In this document: positions 16,008-25,024 of the stretch, piece by piece
Numbering within the stretch: the stretch's first letter is position 1
How the letters are laid out: each line of letters begins with the position of its first letter
NCBI GenBank assembly: GCA_020852815.1
Contig: JADZAN010000028.1
Span: forward strand, 167,654 to 231,653
Direction: 5' to 3'
DNA: 64,000 nt
Origin: Gemmatimonadaceae bacterium
GTDB taxonomy: Bacteria; Gemmatimonadota; Gemmatimonadetes; Gemmatimonadales; Gemmatimonadaceae
Program-made: the position numbers and the translations under genes
The notes under the pieces: generated by a model
What the model was told of the DNA's origin: nothing
Databases searched by the model: none
The model's input: the letters and a program-made list of their open reading frames with translations, nothing else

Positions 16008-16380
16008 GTCCACTGCTCAACAAATGGTGTTCGAATCCGCGCATGGTGATGGATGTCGGAGAGCGACAACACCAGTACAACGCGCGAGCATACTCCGAGG
16101 CGAGGCCCGCAGTGAACACGTTGCAGGACCGCGCGTCCGACGTCCCAGGAAAGTTCGACCGCGACGATCCGTGTGGATGCGAGCTCCACCATTTCCTTTG
16201 CCGTCGGTGGCGACCTGAACGTCGTATCTGTGAGCTTTTAGTATCTTGACAGACCGGACTCCACCTCCGATGCTTCTGTCGCACAATACCCAGTAGGCGA
16301 ATCAAATGTTGCGCTCGCTGTCGGAGGAAATCTCGGCCTGCGAGGCGGGTGAACGGCGTTTGCTTGCGACTCTGCCTCAA
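16008..16380. other. Intergenic stretch after the IS copies
   Basis: No convincing gene. Composition is lower in GC than most of the window. Short open frames are present but lack family similarity or ribosome sites. Probably old flanking DNA of the IS insertions plus the promoter region of the following lipoprotein gene. Confidence 0.5.
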
Positions 16381-16983
16381 ATGATGAGCCACCGCAGAGC
16401 GCGGTGTACGACGATGCTATGTTGTTGCCTCATGAGCTGCCAGCATGCGACGTCGCCGGCGCCGACTCCCTCACACTTTCTGAGGGCCAGCATTACCCCC
16501 GTTGGTGGTAACGCGACGAATTTGCGTCGCTTCGAAGGGTCGGGCGCGTACACCAACATGGGATCGGCGGGTTCTCCCTCGGGCGGGGACTACCTCATCA
16601 TGTATTCCATGGGCGAGGGTGCTTCGCTGGGCAACATGATGCTCTTTTCGTGGTACGACGCCGACCGCCTCACCATCGGCGAGTTTCCGATTCATGCGCC
16701 GCAAGACGGCGAATTCGAAACGCGGAGCGGCCTTGAGGCGGTGCTTTCCACGCATCGCAACGGCGTCGAATCCTACGCCTCGACGACCGGGGCCTTGACG
16801 ATCACTGGTGTGACCGATTCGACGGTCACCGGACGCTTCTCGTTTCGAGCGCTGCGCTACTGCTACCGCAATCCTAACGTACCAGGTGGCGACGGCTCGT
16901 GCATTCCGTCGCAGCTCGACCCAACTGCGCCAGAAGTGGTGATTGCGGGAACCTTCGCGCTCGGAAAGCGCGCCGTACCGTAG
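16381..16983 (+). CDS. Putative lipoprotein, unknown function
   Basis: About 200 residues from ATG 16381 (a second ATG follows at once). The N-terminus reaches a Cys-rich hydrophobic stretch ending in a plausible lipobox (CLMSC). The mature part is beta-rich: LIMYSMGEGASLGNMMLFSW, LTIGEFPIHAP, GALTITGVTDSTVTGRFSFRALRY, VVIAGTFALGKRAVP. Two Cys near RYCYRNPNVPGGDGSCIP may bond. The alternating TITGVTDSTVTGRFSF pattern resembles small secreted beta-sandwich lipoproteins, but I do not recognise a family. Codon use is less GC-biased than the flanking core genes, in keeping with island cargo. The protease gene follows about 190 bp later. Confidence 0.6.
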   Translation: MMSHRRARCTTMLCCCLMSCQHATSPAPTPSHFLRASITPVGGNATNLRRFEGSGAYTNMGSAGSPSGGDYLIMYSMGEGASLGNMMLFSWYDADRLTIGEFPIHAPQDGEFETRSGLEAVLSTHRNGVESYASTTGALTITGVTDSTVTGRFSFRALRYCYRNPNVPGGDGSCIPSQLDPTAPEVVIAGTFALGKRAVP

Positions 16984-17170
16984 GCAACTTCGAAGAGTTG
17001 GGGAACACGTGCCATCGGCGCGCAACAGCGTGCCGGTATCTCGTGTCGATGTAGCGACTACCGCGACAGGGGTCGTGGCAGGTTGGTTCACTGACGCGGG
17101 GAGGCGCAGAAATGGCGGTCCCCCTGACGGCGGGTTGAACCGCTCTCTGTTCGTCGCGGAGGTGGTGTGT

Positions 17171-19063
17171 ATGCGAACGGTCCCGATTGTGACTTTTGTG
17201 CTCAGCGCCCTGATAGTCGCGGCCTGTCGCGAAGATCCCCCAGCTGCTCCCGTGCCTCCCCTGCCGCCACCTTCACTGGCGGTTCAAGCGGACACCGCCT
17301 ACGCCGACTCTTCAGCCTATCCCGAAGAGTCGGAGACGCGAAGCATTGCCAGCCGTTTCCCAGGATACGCCGGCATCTCATTTGATGCCACGCGCGGCGT
17401 GCTCTTGGTGTCTATGACTGACTCTGGACAGTCGCTCGCGATGCTCACACCTGCGAGACAGTCAGCGCATAATCAGCGACTGAGTGATCGCCTCGGCCTC
17501 AGTGCCAACACTGCCCCTATCGAGCCGCGGATTGTGCCGTATAGCTATCGGCAATTGCTGCGCTGGCGACGCATCCTGTCAAGCCGCTTGCGTGCAAGTC
17601 GCACCAACCACGTGATCATGCTGGACGTCCAGGGCAACCAGCTGCTCGTTGGTACGCCGAACCCGGGGATGGTGGCGCAAATCATGGGTCCGGGCAACGC
17701 GGAGATCATCGCGCCAGGGGCGATTCGAGTTACATCGCAGATGCCGCGCGCGGCGGTGTCTTCGACTCATTTGAGATCTGAGCCACCTCGGTTAACGCGG
17801 CGCACCCCGAGCGCGATGGCAGCCAACGACTCATTGACCTCGCGCAATCGTCCCATCGAAGGCGGCATGTTCATTTCACTCATAAAGACGAAATACGTAA
17901 AGGCACCCAGCCTTGGGAAATGCACGGTGGGGTTGGGCGTCATCTACAACGGAGTACCTGGGTTTTTGACTGGGACGCACTGCAGCGACGAGGCTGGCAG
18001 GATCGGACCTACCATCACGGCCTTCGCGCAACCCAACATCCAGCAGGTCGAAACGGACCTCGCTGGGCGCGAGAGTGTCGACCCTCCCTTCACCAGCGCG
18101 ATATGCGAGTACCCGACCGCGTACCAGAACATGATCACGACGCCGGTGCCGGTCGCGCCGGAGCCACCGCTGGGACCGATCCCCTGGGAGGGACCTTGGC
18201 CATCTAATCCCAACCCACCGACCACCGTTCTCTGCCGCCAATCGGACGCCCTCTTTGCGACATGGGATCCGCTTGTCACAGCGGTCAATGGCACGTCGCT
18301 CGGCACCATCGCGCGAACCATCGACATCGCGGATCCTGCGAACAACAACATGCTCGTAGGATCGTTGCGCATCGATCAAGGCAACCGGAGGCTGTACGTC
18401 ACTGCCGAGCTGCCGCAGTATCCGATGCCCGGCGTAGAAGTGGATAAGGTGGGGGCGAGAACGGGATGGTCTCGCGGCCTAGTTTTCGGCAGCGCCACCC
18501 AAGCATACACCGTGCAAATGGCCAACTGGTCTAGCGGGCCCGATCCCGACACCGTGTGGAGCATCAGGAAGCAGACCTACGTCACCTTTCCGGCCAATGA
18601 CGGAGACAGTGGTAGTCCCGTCTTCCTCTCGCCCCCGACGGGCGCAACATCCGTTACGCTCGTCGGATTCTTGACTGGAGCATGGGGCGCTGCGGGCGTG
18701 ATCACCACGATGCACCAGCTGCGAGCCGAAATGACGGGTGCACTGAACGTACTCGCGGCAAATCCCCCCCCACCGCCGCCCCCACCCCCTCCCCCTCCCG
18801 TGAGCGCATCGATCATGGGGCCGTCAGCCGTCAAATCAAACAATCCTTGCCTGTGGACTGTTTCAGCCTCCGGTGGATCAGGCGTGTACTCGTATCAGTG
18901 GAGGAAGAACGGCGTCAACCTACCGTACACAAGCGCCGATGTGACGCTGGCATCGTCGTCCGCCTTTACACTGTCCGTTACGGTCACGGCGAGCACCGGC
19001 GGATCCTCGACTGCGAGTCTAAACGTGAGCATCTCGTCTTCCGCACTGACCTGTCAGTTCTAA
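17171..19063 (+). CDS. Secreted trypsin-like serine protease with poly-Pro linker and Ig-like domain
   Basis: 630 residues from ATG 17171, with GGAGG about a dozen bases upstream. A signal with lipobox LIVAAC (Cys19) predicts a lipoprotein. Residues about 20-225 form an N-terminal region with a Pro-rich start. A chymotrypsin-fold domain follows: LTGTHCS holds the likely catalytic His270 and NDGDSGSP the nucleophile Ser480; the Asp was not assigned with confidence. After the domain a run of 12 prolines (read from C-rich DNA with a C8 tract at 18764-18771) leads to a PKD/Ig-like module (SASGGSGVYSYQWRKNGVN ... FTLSVTVTASTGGS). Probably anchored at the cell surface, cleaving extracellular protein. 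It is flanked by IS remnants on both sides and looks like island cargo. Confidence 0.75.
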   Translation: MRTVPIVTFVLSALIVAACREDPPAAPVPPLPPPSLAVQADTAYADSSAYPEESETRSIASRFPGYAGISFDATRGVLLVSMTDSGQSLAMLTPARQSAHNQRLSDRLGLSANTAPIEPRIVPYSYRQLLRWRRILSSRLRASRTNHVIMLDVQGNQLLVGTPNPGMVAQIMGPGNAEIIAPGAIRVTSQMPRAAVSSTHLRSEPPRLTRRTPSAMAANDSLTSRNRPIEGGMFISLIKTKYVKAPSLGKCTVGLGVIYNGVPGFLTGTHCSDEAGRIGPTITAFAQPNIQQVETDLAGRESVDPPFTSAICEYPTAYQNMITTPVPVAPEPPLGPIPWEGPWPSNPNPPTTVLCRQSDALFATWDPLVTAVNGTSLGTIARTIDIADPANNNMLVGSLRIDQGNRRLYVTAELPQYPMPGVEVDKVGARTGWSRGLVFGSATQAYTVQMANWSSGPDPDTVWSIRKQTYVTFPANDGDSGSPVFLSPPTGATSVTLVGFLTGAWGAAGVITTMHQLRAEMTGALNVLAANPPPPPPPPPPPPVSASIMGPSAVKSNNPCLWTVSASGGSGVYSYQWRKNGVNLPYTSADVTLASSSAFTLSVTVTASTGGSSTASLNVSISSSALTCQF

Positions 19064-19226
19064 GTCCTGTCTGGAAGTTAGATCAGAGTACCCGAACGAC
19101 TTCAGTTTGCGCGCGTCTATAATTCAGGCGCGCGCATGCGTGAGCCCTTGGTGTGGGTCCCGAACTCGACGGCAGCTCAGAAGTGGAGTAGGTTGGCGCC
19201 GGGGGCGACACCCGGAGCATCAACCG

Positions 19227-19570
19227 ATGAAGAGTCCCGCTTTAGGGAAGAGCAGATCGCCTATGTGCTGCGACAGGCGGAAGGTGGCACCGCCGTCGTC
19301 GACATCTGCCGCCAGTTGGGGGTGAGCGAAGCGACGATCTATGTCTGGAGAAAGAACTTTGCGCATCTCGGCACCAGCGAGATGCGCCGCCTCCGGCAGC
19401 TCGAAGGCAAGAACAATCGGCTGAGACGCCTCGTGGCCGCTCTCACACTCGACAACCACATGTTGGCGGAGGCGCTCCGAAAAAACGGGTGACGCCGACC
19501 CGCCGACGCGCGACGGCGCAGTGGACACGTTCGGAATCAGTTGCGTGCGCGCGCGTCGGCTGTTAGTGGC
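19227..19570 (+). pseudogene. IS407-type IS3-family orfA with start-codon frameshift and orfB stub
   Basis: The original start appears to be ATG 19227, but one base is missing a few codons in, so this ATG now reads a different frame. The orfA body continues in the frame ending at 19492: SRFREEQIAYVLRQAEGGTA, DICRQLGVSEATIYVWRKNF, RRLRQLEGKNNRLRRLVAAL. After the TGA, remains of the orfB N-terminus are visible (RRRATAQWTRSESVACARARRL) and then break off near 19570. The rest of orfB is absent. Confidence 0.75.
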
Positions 19571-19629
19571 GACTCTAGATTGCGGAGAAGGGGCGACCGG
19601 AATTGCACACTTGGGTGAGGCGGCTGTCA

Positions 19630-19675
19630 TCCGACATCTCAAATTCCCTACTTTCCGACATTTGAAACTCCCTAC
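19630..19675 (+). repeat. Tandem direct repeats at an IS21 end
   Basis: Two 22-base copies differing at three or four positions: TCCGACATCTCAAATTCCCT AC at 19630-19651 and TCCGACATTTGAAACTCCCT AC at 19654-19675. Multiple short repeats at each terminus are a known feature of IS21-family elements, where they bind the transposase, and an istA remnant follows directly. Confidence 0.7.
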
Positions 19676-19695
19676 CGCCACCAGTGGAGGTCGGT

Positions 19696-20441
19696 ATGGC
19701 GGAGGGATTGGCAGGAGCAGCGGCCGGCGTTGGATCGACGGGGCCTGACCCAGCGGAGGCGGGGCCCGTGTTGAAACCAGCGGTGGTTGAGGACGTCCTG
19801 CGCCGGCTGGCGCAACGCGAAAAGGTGGTGCAGCCCGCGGCGGAGTTCGGCGTGGATCCGAAGGCGATCCGGACGTGACGGGACAAGGGCCGGTATGCGC
19901 CGCGCGCGCGCGACCGTCGATCCTCGCGCCACACGCGGCGTGGCTCACGGCGCGCGCGCCGGAGGTGGCGTTCAACAGCGCGGTGCTGTTCCGCGAGCTG
20001 GTGACGCACTTCGGCTACCCCGGCTCGGCGCAGCAGGTGCTCCGCTTCGTGCGGCCGCTGCGCGTGGCGGCGCGGGTGGCGAAAGCGACCGTGCGCTTCG
20101 AGACCCCGCCCGGGCAGCAGGCGCAGGTCGACGTCGGGCAGGTGCGCGTGTGGATCGCCGACGTCGCGTGCACCGCGCACGTGTTCGTGTGCACGCTCGG
20201 CTACTCGCGCCGGTGCTACGCGGAGGCGTTTGCGCACGAGCGCCTCGCCGCGGTGCTCGCGGGCCATGAACACGCCTTTCAGCACTTTGGTGGCGTGCCG
20301 GCGCCACTCGTCGTCGACAACGCGAAGCCGGTCGTGCTCAAGCACCTGGCGGTCGAGGAGCCGCGACGGCACTCGGTGGTGTGGCATGCGGTGTACGCCG
20401 ACTTTGCCGCGTACTATTGCTTCACGCCGTGGGCGCACTGA
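19696..20441 (+). pseudogene. IS21-family istA transposase remnant
   Basis: An N-terminal helix-turn-helix (VVEDVLRRLAQREKVVQPAA ... FGVDPKAIRT) is interrupted by TGA at 19876-19878, probably a Trp-to-stop change before RDKGRYAPR. A frameshift follows, and the frame from 19875 to 20441 carries the catalytic domain start: FETPPGQQAQVDVGQ (first Asp), HVFVCTLGYSRRCYAEAF, HFGGVPAPLVVDNAKP (second Asp). It ends at FAAYYCFTPWAH, before the third catalytic residue. istB is absent. Dead element marking the right edge of the IS-rich island. Confidence 0.8.
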
Positions 20442-20558
20442 GTATCGGTATCACGACGACGCCCACCTTTCCCTTGGGATCCGAGCGGCGTCCCCAATTC
20501 CCGGATGAGGCCGCAGAGAACCACCGCCCAATCCGCCCGTGACCGCGCCGCATCCAGC

Positions 20559-22370
20559 ATGCATCATTCCCCCATGACCTCCCTCGCGCTCCTCCCCGTC
20601 ACGGCGACCGGCCGCCCCGCCCCCCGCCGCTCACCCCGCGCGGCGTCCGCATCGCGCGCCACCTGCGCGGCCCTCCGCGCCGCCCTCTGCGCGCTGGCGC
20701 TCGCCGCCACCGCCTGCTCCACGCCTAACGACAAAGCGCCGGGAGCCGGGGGCACCGCCGGCGGCACCGCACCGCTCGCCGTCCCCGCCCCCGCACTCGC
20801 CGCCATCGACACCGCCACGCTGATGGCGCACATCCGCGTCCTCTCGGCCGACTCGCTGCTGGGGCGCGGCCCCGGGACCGCCGGCGAGGACAAAACCATC
20901 ACCTACCTCGAAGGACAGTTCAAGGCGATGGGGCTCCTCCCCGGCAACCCGGACGGCAGCTACATCCAGAAGGTCCCGCTGGTCGGGATCACTGTGCAAG
21001 GGGCGCCAACACTCACCTTCTCCAAGGGCGCGGCCAAGACCACGCTCAAGTGGCGCGACGACTACGTGGCCTGGACCAAGCACGTGGCGCCGACGGCGTC
21101 GATCGCCAACTCCGAACTCGTCTTCGTGGGCTACGGCACCGAGGCCCCTGAGTTCAACTGGGACGACTACAAGGGGATGGACGTCGCTGGCAAGACGCTG
21201 GTGATGCTCGTCAACGATCCGCCGCTCCCCGACACTGCGCAGTTTGGTGGCCCGCGCATGACGTACTACGGGCGCTGGACCTACAAGTACGAACAGGGGC
21301 AGAAGCACCACGCGGCCGGCGTCCTCCTCGTGCACGAGACGGAGGCGGCGGGCTATCCCTTCAGCGTGGTACAGGGAAAGACGGCCGAGCAGTTCGATCT
21401 CGTCACCCCCGACAAGAACATGTCGCGCTCGACGATCGAAGGGTGGATCACGCTCGACCAGGCCAAGGCGCTGTTCACCAGCGCTGGGCAGGACTTCGAG
21501 GCGCTCAAGCGCCAGGCGGCCACGCGCGAGTTCAAGCCGGTCCCGTTAGGCGTCACGGCCAGCGTTTCCCTCAGTAACACGCTGCGCACCGTGGACTCGC
21601 GCAACGTGATCGCGAAGCTCGAAGGGAGCGACCCCGCGCTCAAGGACCAGGTGGTGATCTACACGGCGCACTGGGACCACTTCGGCGTGGGGACGCCGGT
21701 CAAGGGAGACTCGATCTACAACGGCGCCCTCGACAACGCGAGCGGAACGGCCGGGCTCCTCGCGATGGCCAAGGCGTTCAAGGCGATGCCGACCGCCCCC
21801 AGGCGCTCGATCGTCTTCCTCGCGGTCACCGCAGAAGAGCAAGGGCTCCTCGGCGCGCAGTACTACTCGGTCACGCCGCTCTACCCGCTCAACAAGACGG
21901 TTGCCGACATCAACATGGACGGGCTCAACCAGTGGGGGCGCACGAAGGACCTGGTCGTGATCGGGCTCGGCGCCTCGGAGCTGGATGACTACGCACGGGA
22001 AGCCGCCGCCGAGCATGGGCGCATCCTCAAGCCCGACGCCGAACCGGAGAAGGGGTTCTACTATCGCTCGGACCACTTCAACTTCGCCAAGCAGGGCGTG
22101 CCCGCCTTCTATGCCGAAGGAGGGACGGACTTCATCGGCAAGGCTCCCGAGTACGGGCGCATGAAGCGCGACGAGTACACCAACAACGACTACCACGCCC
22201 CGCAGGACGAGATCAAGGCGGGGTGGGACCTCACGGGTGGCGCCGAAGACCTGCAACTGTATCTCACCATCGGCTATCGCGTCGCGCAGGCCGATCGCAT
22301 CCCCGAATGGCGCCCCGGCAACGAGTTCAAGGCAGCGCGCGACAAGTCGCTCTCGTCGCTGCCACGATGA
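20559..22370 (+). CDS. Secreted M28-family zinc aminopeptidase with PA domain
   Basis: About 603 residues. A long Arg/Ala-rich leader ends in lipobox LALAATAC, so it is probably a lipoprotein facing the periplasm or the surface. A protease-associated (PA) segment (SELVFVGYGTEAPEFNWDDY ... GKTLVMLVNDPP) is inserted before the peptidase core. The co-catalytic zinc ligands of M28 are visible: AHWDHFG (His), ALDNASGTA (Asp), AEEQGLLGA (Glu pair), NMDGL (Asp) and the late NDYHAPQDE (His). Family members remove N-terminal amino acids from peptides. In-frame starts at 20505, 20559 and 20574 are all possible and none has a clear ribosome site. It is the first core gene right of the IS island. Confidence 0.85.
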   Translation: MHHSPMTSLALLPVTATGRPAPRRSPRAASASRATCAALRAALCALALAATACSTPNDKAPGAGGTAGGTAPLAVPAPALAAIDTATLMAHIRVLSADSLLGRGPGTAGEDKTITYLEGQFKAMGLLPGNPDGSYIQKVPLVGITVQGAPTLTFSKGAAKTTLKWRDDYVAWTKHVAPTASIANSELVFVGYGTEAPEFNWDDYKGMDVAGKTLVMLVNDPPLPDTAQFGGPRMTYYGRWTYKYEQGQKHHAAGVLLVHETEAAGYPFSVVQGKTAEQFDLVTPDKNMSRSTIEGWITLDQAKALFTSAGQDFEALKRQAATREFKPVPLGVTASVSLSNTLRTVDSRNVIAKLEGSDPALKDQVVIYTAHWDHFGVGTPVKGDSIYNGALDNASGTAGLLAMAKAFKAMPTAPRRSIVFLAVTAEEQGLLGAQYYSVTPLYPLNKTVADINMDGLNQWGRTKDLVVIGLGASELDDYAREAAAEHGRILKPDAEPEKGFYYRSDHFNFAKQGVPAFYAEGGTDFIGKAPEYGRMKRDEYTNNDYHAPQDEIKAGWDLTGGAEDLQLYLTIGYRVAQADRIPEWRPGNEFKAARDKSLSSLPR

Positions 22371-22412
22371 AGACCACACAGTACGTGAACGGCCACACGC
22401 ACGAGGTGGAGG

Positions 22413-24095
22413 TCATCGTGCGGTCGGGCCATCCCAGTACTCGCCTTCGCGCGGGGACGTCGGGTTGCCGCGCGCCATCTCGCCGGCTCGCAGTTGCACC
22501 CGACGGATCTTGCCGGAGATGGTCTTGGGAAGCTCGGCGAACTCGATGCGTCGCACGCGCGCGTAGGGGGCCAGGCGCTCGTGCAGGAAGGAAAAGATCG
22601 CCTGCGCCATCACCGCACCAGGCGCAAAGCCCGGCTTGAGGGCAATGAACGCCTTGGGGACGGCGAGTCGGATCGCATCGGGGCTCGGCACCACCGCCGC
22701 CTCCGCCACCGCCTCGTGCTCGATGAGCGCGCTCTCCAGCTCGAAGGGGGAGATGCGGTAGTCCGAACTCTTGAAGACGTCGTCGTCGCGCCCGATGTAC
22801 CAGTAGTAGCCATCGGCATCGCGGTGCGCGACATCGGACGTTGGGTAGTGCGTTCCGCCAAGGAGCTGTGCCGTGCGCTCGGGCGTGTCGAGGTAGCCGG
22901 CCATCAGCCCCAGCGGCGCGGGGTGGAGCGCGATGCTGATCTCGCCGTCGTCGCCGATGTGCTGGTCGTGGTCGACGAGGGCGATGCGGTAGCCGGGCAT
23001 CGCTCGCCCCATGGAGCCGAACTTGACCGCCTGCCCGGGCGAGTTCCCCACCTGGCACGTCGTCTCCGTCTGCCCGTAACCGTCGCGGATGGTGAGCCCC
23101 CACGCGGAGCGCACCTGTTCGATCACTTCGGGGTTGAGCGGCTCGCCGGCGCTGATCACCTCGCGCAGCGCCACCTTGTAGCTGGCGAGCGGCTCGAGGA
23201 TGAGGAGGCGCCAGACGGTGGGCGGGGCACAGAGCGTGGTCACCCCACAACGCACCAGGACGTCGAGCGTCTTGATCGGGTCGAAGCGCGCCTGGTTGTA
23301 GAGAAAGACCGTCGCCCCCGCGTTCCAAGGCGCGAACACACACGACCAGGCGTGCTTGGCCCAGCCCGGGCTGGAGATGTTGAAGTGGATGTCCCCTTCG
23401 CGCACCCCGAGCCAGTACATCGTGGAGAGGTGCCCGACCGGGTAACTCTGGTGCGTGTGCAGCACCATCTTGGGCTTGGCCGTGGTCCCCGAGGTGAAGT
23501 AGAGGAGGAGCGGATCGGTGGCCAGCGTCTCGCCATCGGGGACGAACTCGGCGGATGCCGAGTCGGCGTCGGCATACGAGGTCCACTCCCAGACGGTGCC
23601 GCCCACCACGATGCGCGTGTAGTGCCCCGGCGAGTTGGCAAACTTCGCCGTGCCGGCAACGTCGGTGATGACGTGCGTCACCCCGCCGCGCTCGAAGCGG
23701 TCCTCGATGTCGGCGTGCGCGAGGAGCGTGGTCGCCGGTGAGAGCACCGCCCCCAGCTTCATGGCGGCCAGCGTGATTTCCCACAGCGGCACGACGTTAG
23801 GCAGCATCATGAGGATGCGGTCACCGCGCCGCACCCCCTGCGCGCGCAGGAAGTTGGCGACGCGGTTGGAGCGCAGGCGCATCTCGTCGAAGGTCAGGCG
23901 CGCCTCATCCCCCTGCTCGTCCACGATCCAGAGCGCGGGGCGAGCGTTGCCGCGCGCCATGACGTCGAAGTAGTCGAGCGCCCAGTTGAACGCGGTCAGC
24001 GCCGGCCACCGGAAGCCGGCGTACGCCGTGTCGTAGTCGGTGCGATGCGCGAGGAGGAAGTCGCGCGCCTCGAGAAACGCAGACGCTGCACTCAT
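22413..24095 (-). CDS. Acyl-CoA synthetase, medium-chain/benzoate-type (AMP-forming)
   Basis: 560 residues. The AMP-binding core shows the P-loop YFTSGTTAKPKM at residues 199-210, the YGQTETTCQVGNSPG motif, the YWYIGRDDDVFKSSDYRISP hinge and the catalytic lysine in LPKTISGKIRRVQLR near the C-terminus. The overall pattern (GWAKHAWSCVFAPWNAGATVF) fits the MACS/acetoacetyl-type branch. It should activate short- to medium-chain or aromatic carboxylates to acyl-CoA in the cytosol. No operon partner is evident: it converges on the M28 gene with 42 bp between, and upstream is a separate outer-membrane gene on the same strand 43 bp away. Substrate specificity cannot be read from sequence. Confidence 0.87.
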   Translation of the reverse strand: MSAASAFLEARDFLLAHRTDYDTAYAGFRWPALTAFNWALDYFDVMARGNARPALWIVDEQGDEARLTFDEMRLRSNRVANFLRAQGVRRGDRILMMLPNVVPLWEITLAAMKLGAVLSPATTLLAHADIEDRFERGGVTHVITDVAGTAKFANSPGHYTRIVVGGTVWEWTSYADADSASAEFVPDGETLATDPLLLYFTSGTTAKPKMVLHTHQSYPVGHLSTMYWLGVREGDIHFNISSPGWAKHAWSCVFAPWNAGATVFLYNQARFDPIKTLDVLVRCGVTTLCAPPTVWRLLILEPLASYKVALREVISAGEPLNPEVIEQVRSAWGLTIRDGYGQTETTCQVGNSPGQAVKFGSMGRAMPGYRIALVDHDQHIGDDGEISIALHPAPLGLMAGYLDTPERTAQLLGGTHYPTSDVAHRDADGYYWYIGRDDDVFKSSDYRISPFELESALIEHEAVAEAAVVPSPDAIRLAVPKAFIALKPGFAPGAVMAQAIFSFLHERLAPYARVRRIEFAELPKTISGKIRRVQLRAGEMARGNPTSPREGEYWDGPTAR

Positions 24096-24138
24096 GGCGG
24101 CCTACGATGCAGGGATAAGACGAGCGAGACGCATTGTC

Positions 24139-24852
24139 TCAATAGTCGGTCATCTGGCTGAACAGCGCGACCAGCGCGAAGAAGCCGGCCACGAGAACGG
24201 CGCTCCCCACCGCCGCGGGCCGCGACCCAAGGCGAACACCGCCGTACAGCGCGCGCGCCGACTGGCCGCTCGCGCGCTGGATGTCGGTGCGCACCACCAG
24301 CGCGCCATAGTCGGCGGCGTTCAGCGCAACATCCATTGTGAGGCCGGGGCCGCGCACAGTGCCACTCTGCCCTTGCAACGTGCCGCTGATGACCCCGCCC
24401 CCCACGTCGAGCGCCATCCCCGACGGCGACAGCCATCGCCGATACCGCCCCTTGAGCCCCACGTCGCCCCCGCCTGTCCCAAAGCCGATGAGGAGCGTTC
24501 CGCCCAGCGCGGTGCGCGGTCCCGTGTTTCGCATCATTCCCAACTCGGTGGTGAGCTGAGGCGATGCCATGTCGTCGTGGTAACCGTAGGTCACCATGCC
24601 GCCACTCCCATCGGGATAGCTGTACTCGTAGTGCCGCTGCGTAACGGCGGCGACGGCGTAGTAGCCGATCTCCGTCAGCACGAACGTCCGGCAGGTCGGT
24701 ATGGGGCGCCCTCGCCAGCACAGCCTGGGCTCGGCGCGCGTGGAGTCCTGCGCATTCGCGACCGCGCTGGCGCCGCCGATCAGGGTGCAAAGCGCAACGA
24801 AAGCCGCGCGCAGGTTGCGCCCCCGCCGGCACACTGATGTCGTCAGGTGCAT
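24139..24852 (-). CDS. Putative outer-membrane beta-barrel protein
   Basis: 237 residues from ATG 24852. A signal peptide with ANAQ cleavage region (AAFVALCTLIGGASAVANAQ) precedes a mature protein with Gly-rich amphipathic strands (GTLLIGFGTGGGDVGLKGRY; SGMALDVGGGVISGTLQG; ALVVRTDIQRASGQSARALYGGVRLGS). A hydrophobic C-terminal segment (SAVLVAGFFALVALF) is atypical for a barrel and may be a final membrane helix. A Cys pair (LCWRGRPIPTC) follows the signal. No named family. It is divergent from the serine hydrolase at 25025, sharing about 170 bp of intergenic DNA, and upstream of the acyl-CoA synthetase on the same strand. Confidence 0.6.
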   Translation of the reverse strand: MHLTTSVCRRGRNLRAAFVALCTLIGGASAVANAQDSTRAEPRLCWRGRPIPTCRTFVLTEIGYYAVAAVTQRHYEYSYPDGSGGMVTYGYHDDMASPQLTTELGMMRNTGPRTALGGTLLIGFGTGGGDVGLKGRYRRWLSPSGMALDVGGGVISGTLQGQSGTVRGPGLTMDVALNAADYGALVVRTDIQRASGQSARALYGGVRLGSRPAAVGSAVLVAGFFALVALFSQMTDY

Positions 24853-25024
24853 GAGTCTGTTCGCCTCCGCATTGGTCCGCCTGCTCCTGCGCGCGCGCGG
24901 TGTCATGATCATACCCGCCACATCCCTCGCATGGTCGACGTTCACCCCTCTTGCCACAATGGCGCCGCGGCGGAAGTTCTCCCTGCCCACGGCTCGCTTC
25001 CCGCCACGCCGAGTCTCGCACACA

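Noticed and set aside
11094..20441. Island considered as an integrative element or prophage
   Set aside because: No integrase of tyrosine or serine type, no tRNA gene, no att-like direct repeats and no phage structural genes were recognised; only IS remnants.
22368..22639. Open frame starting MKTTQYVNGHTHEVEV just after the M28 stop
   Set aside because: Only the first ~17 residues look plausible; the rest runs antisense through the acyl-CoA synthetase and is low-complexity Arg/Ser/Ala. No ribosome site.
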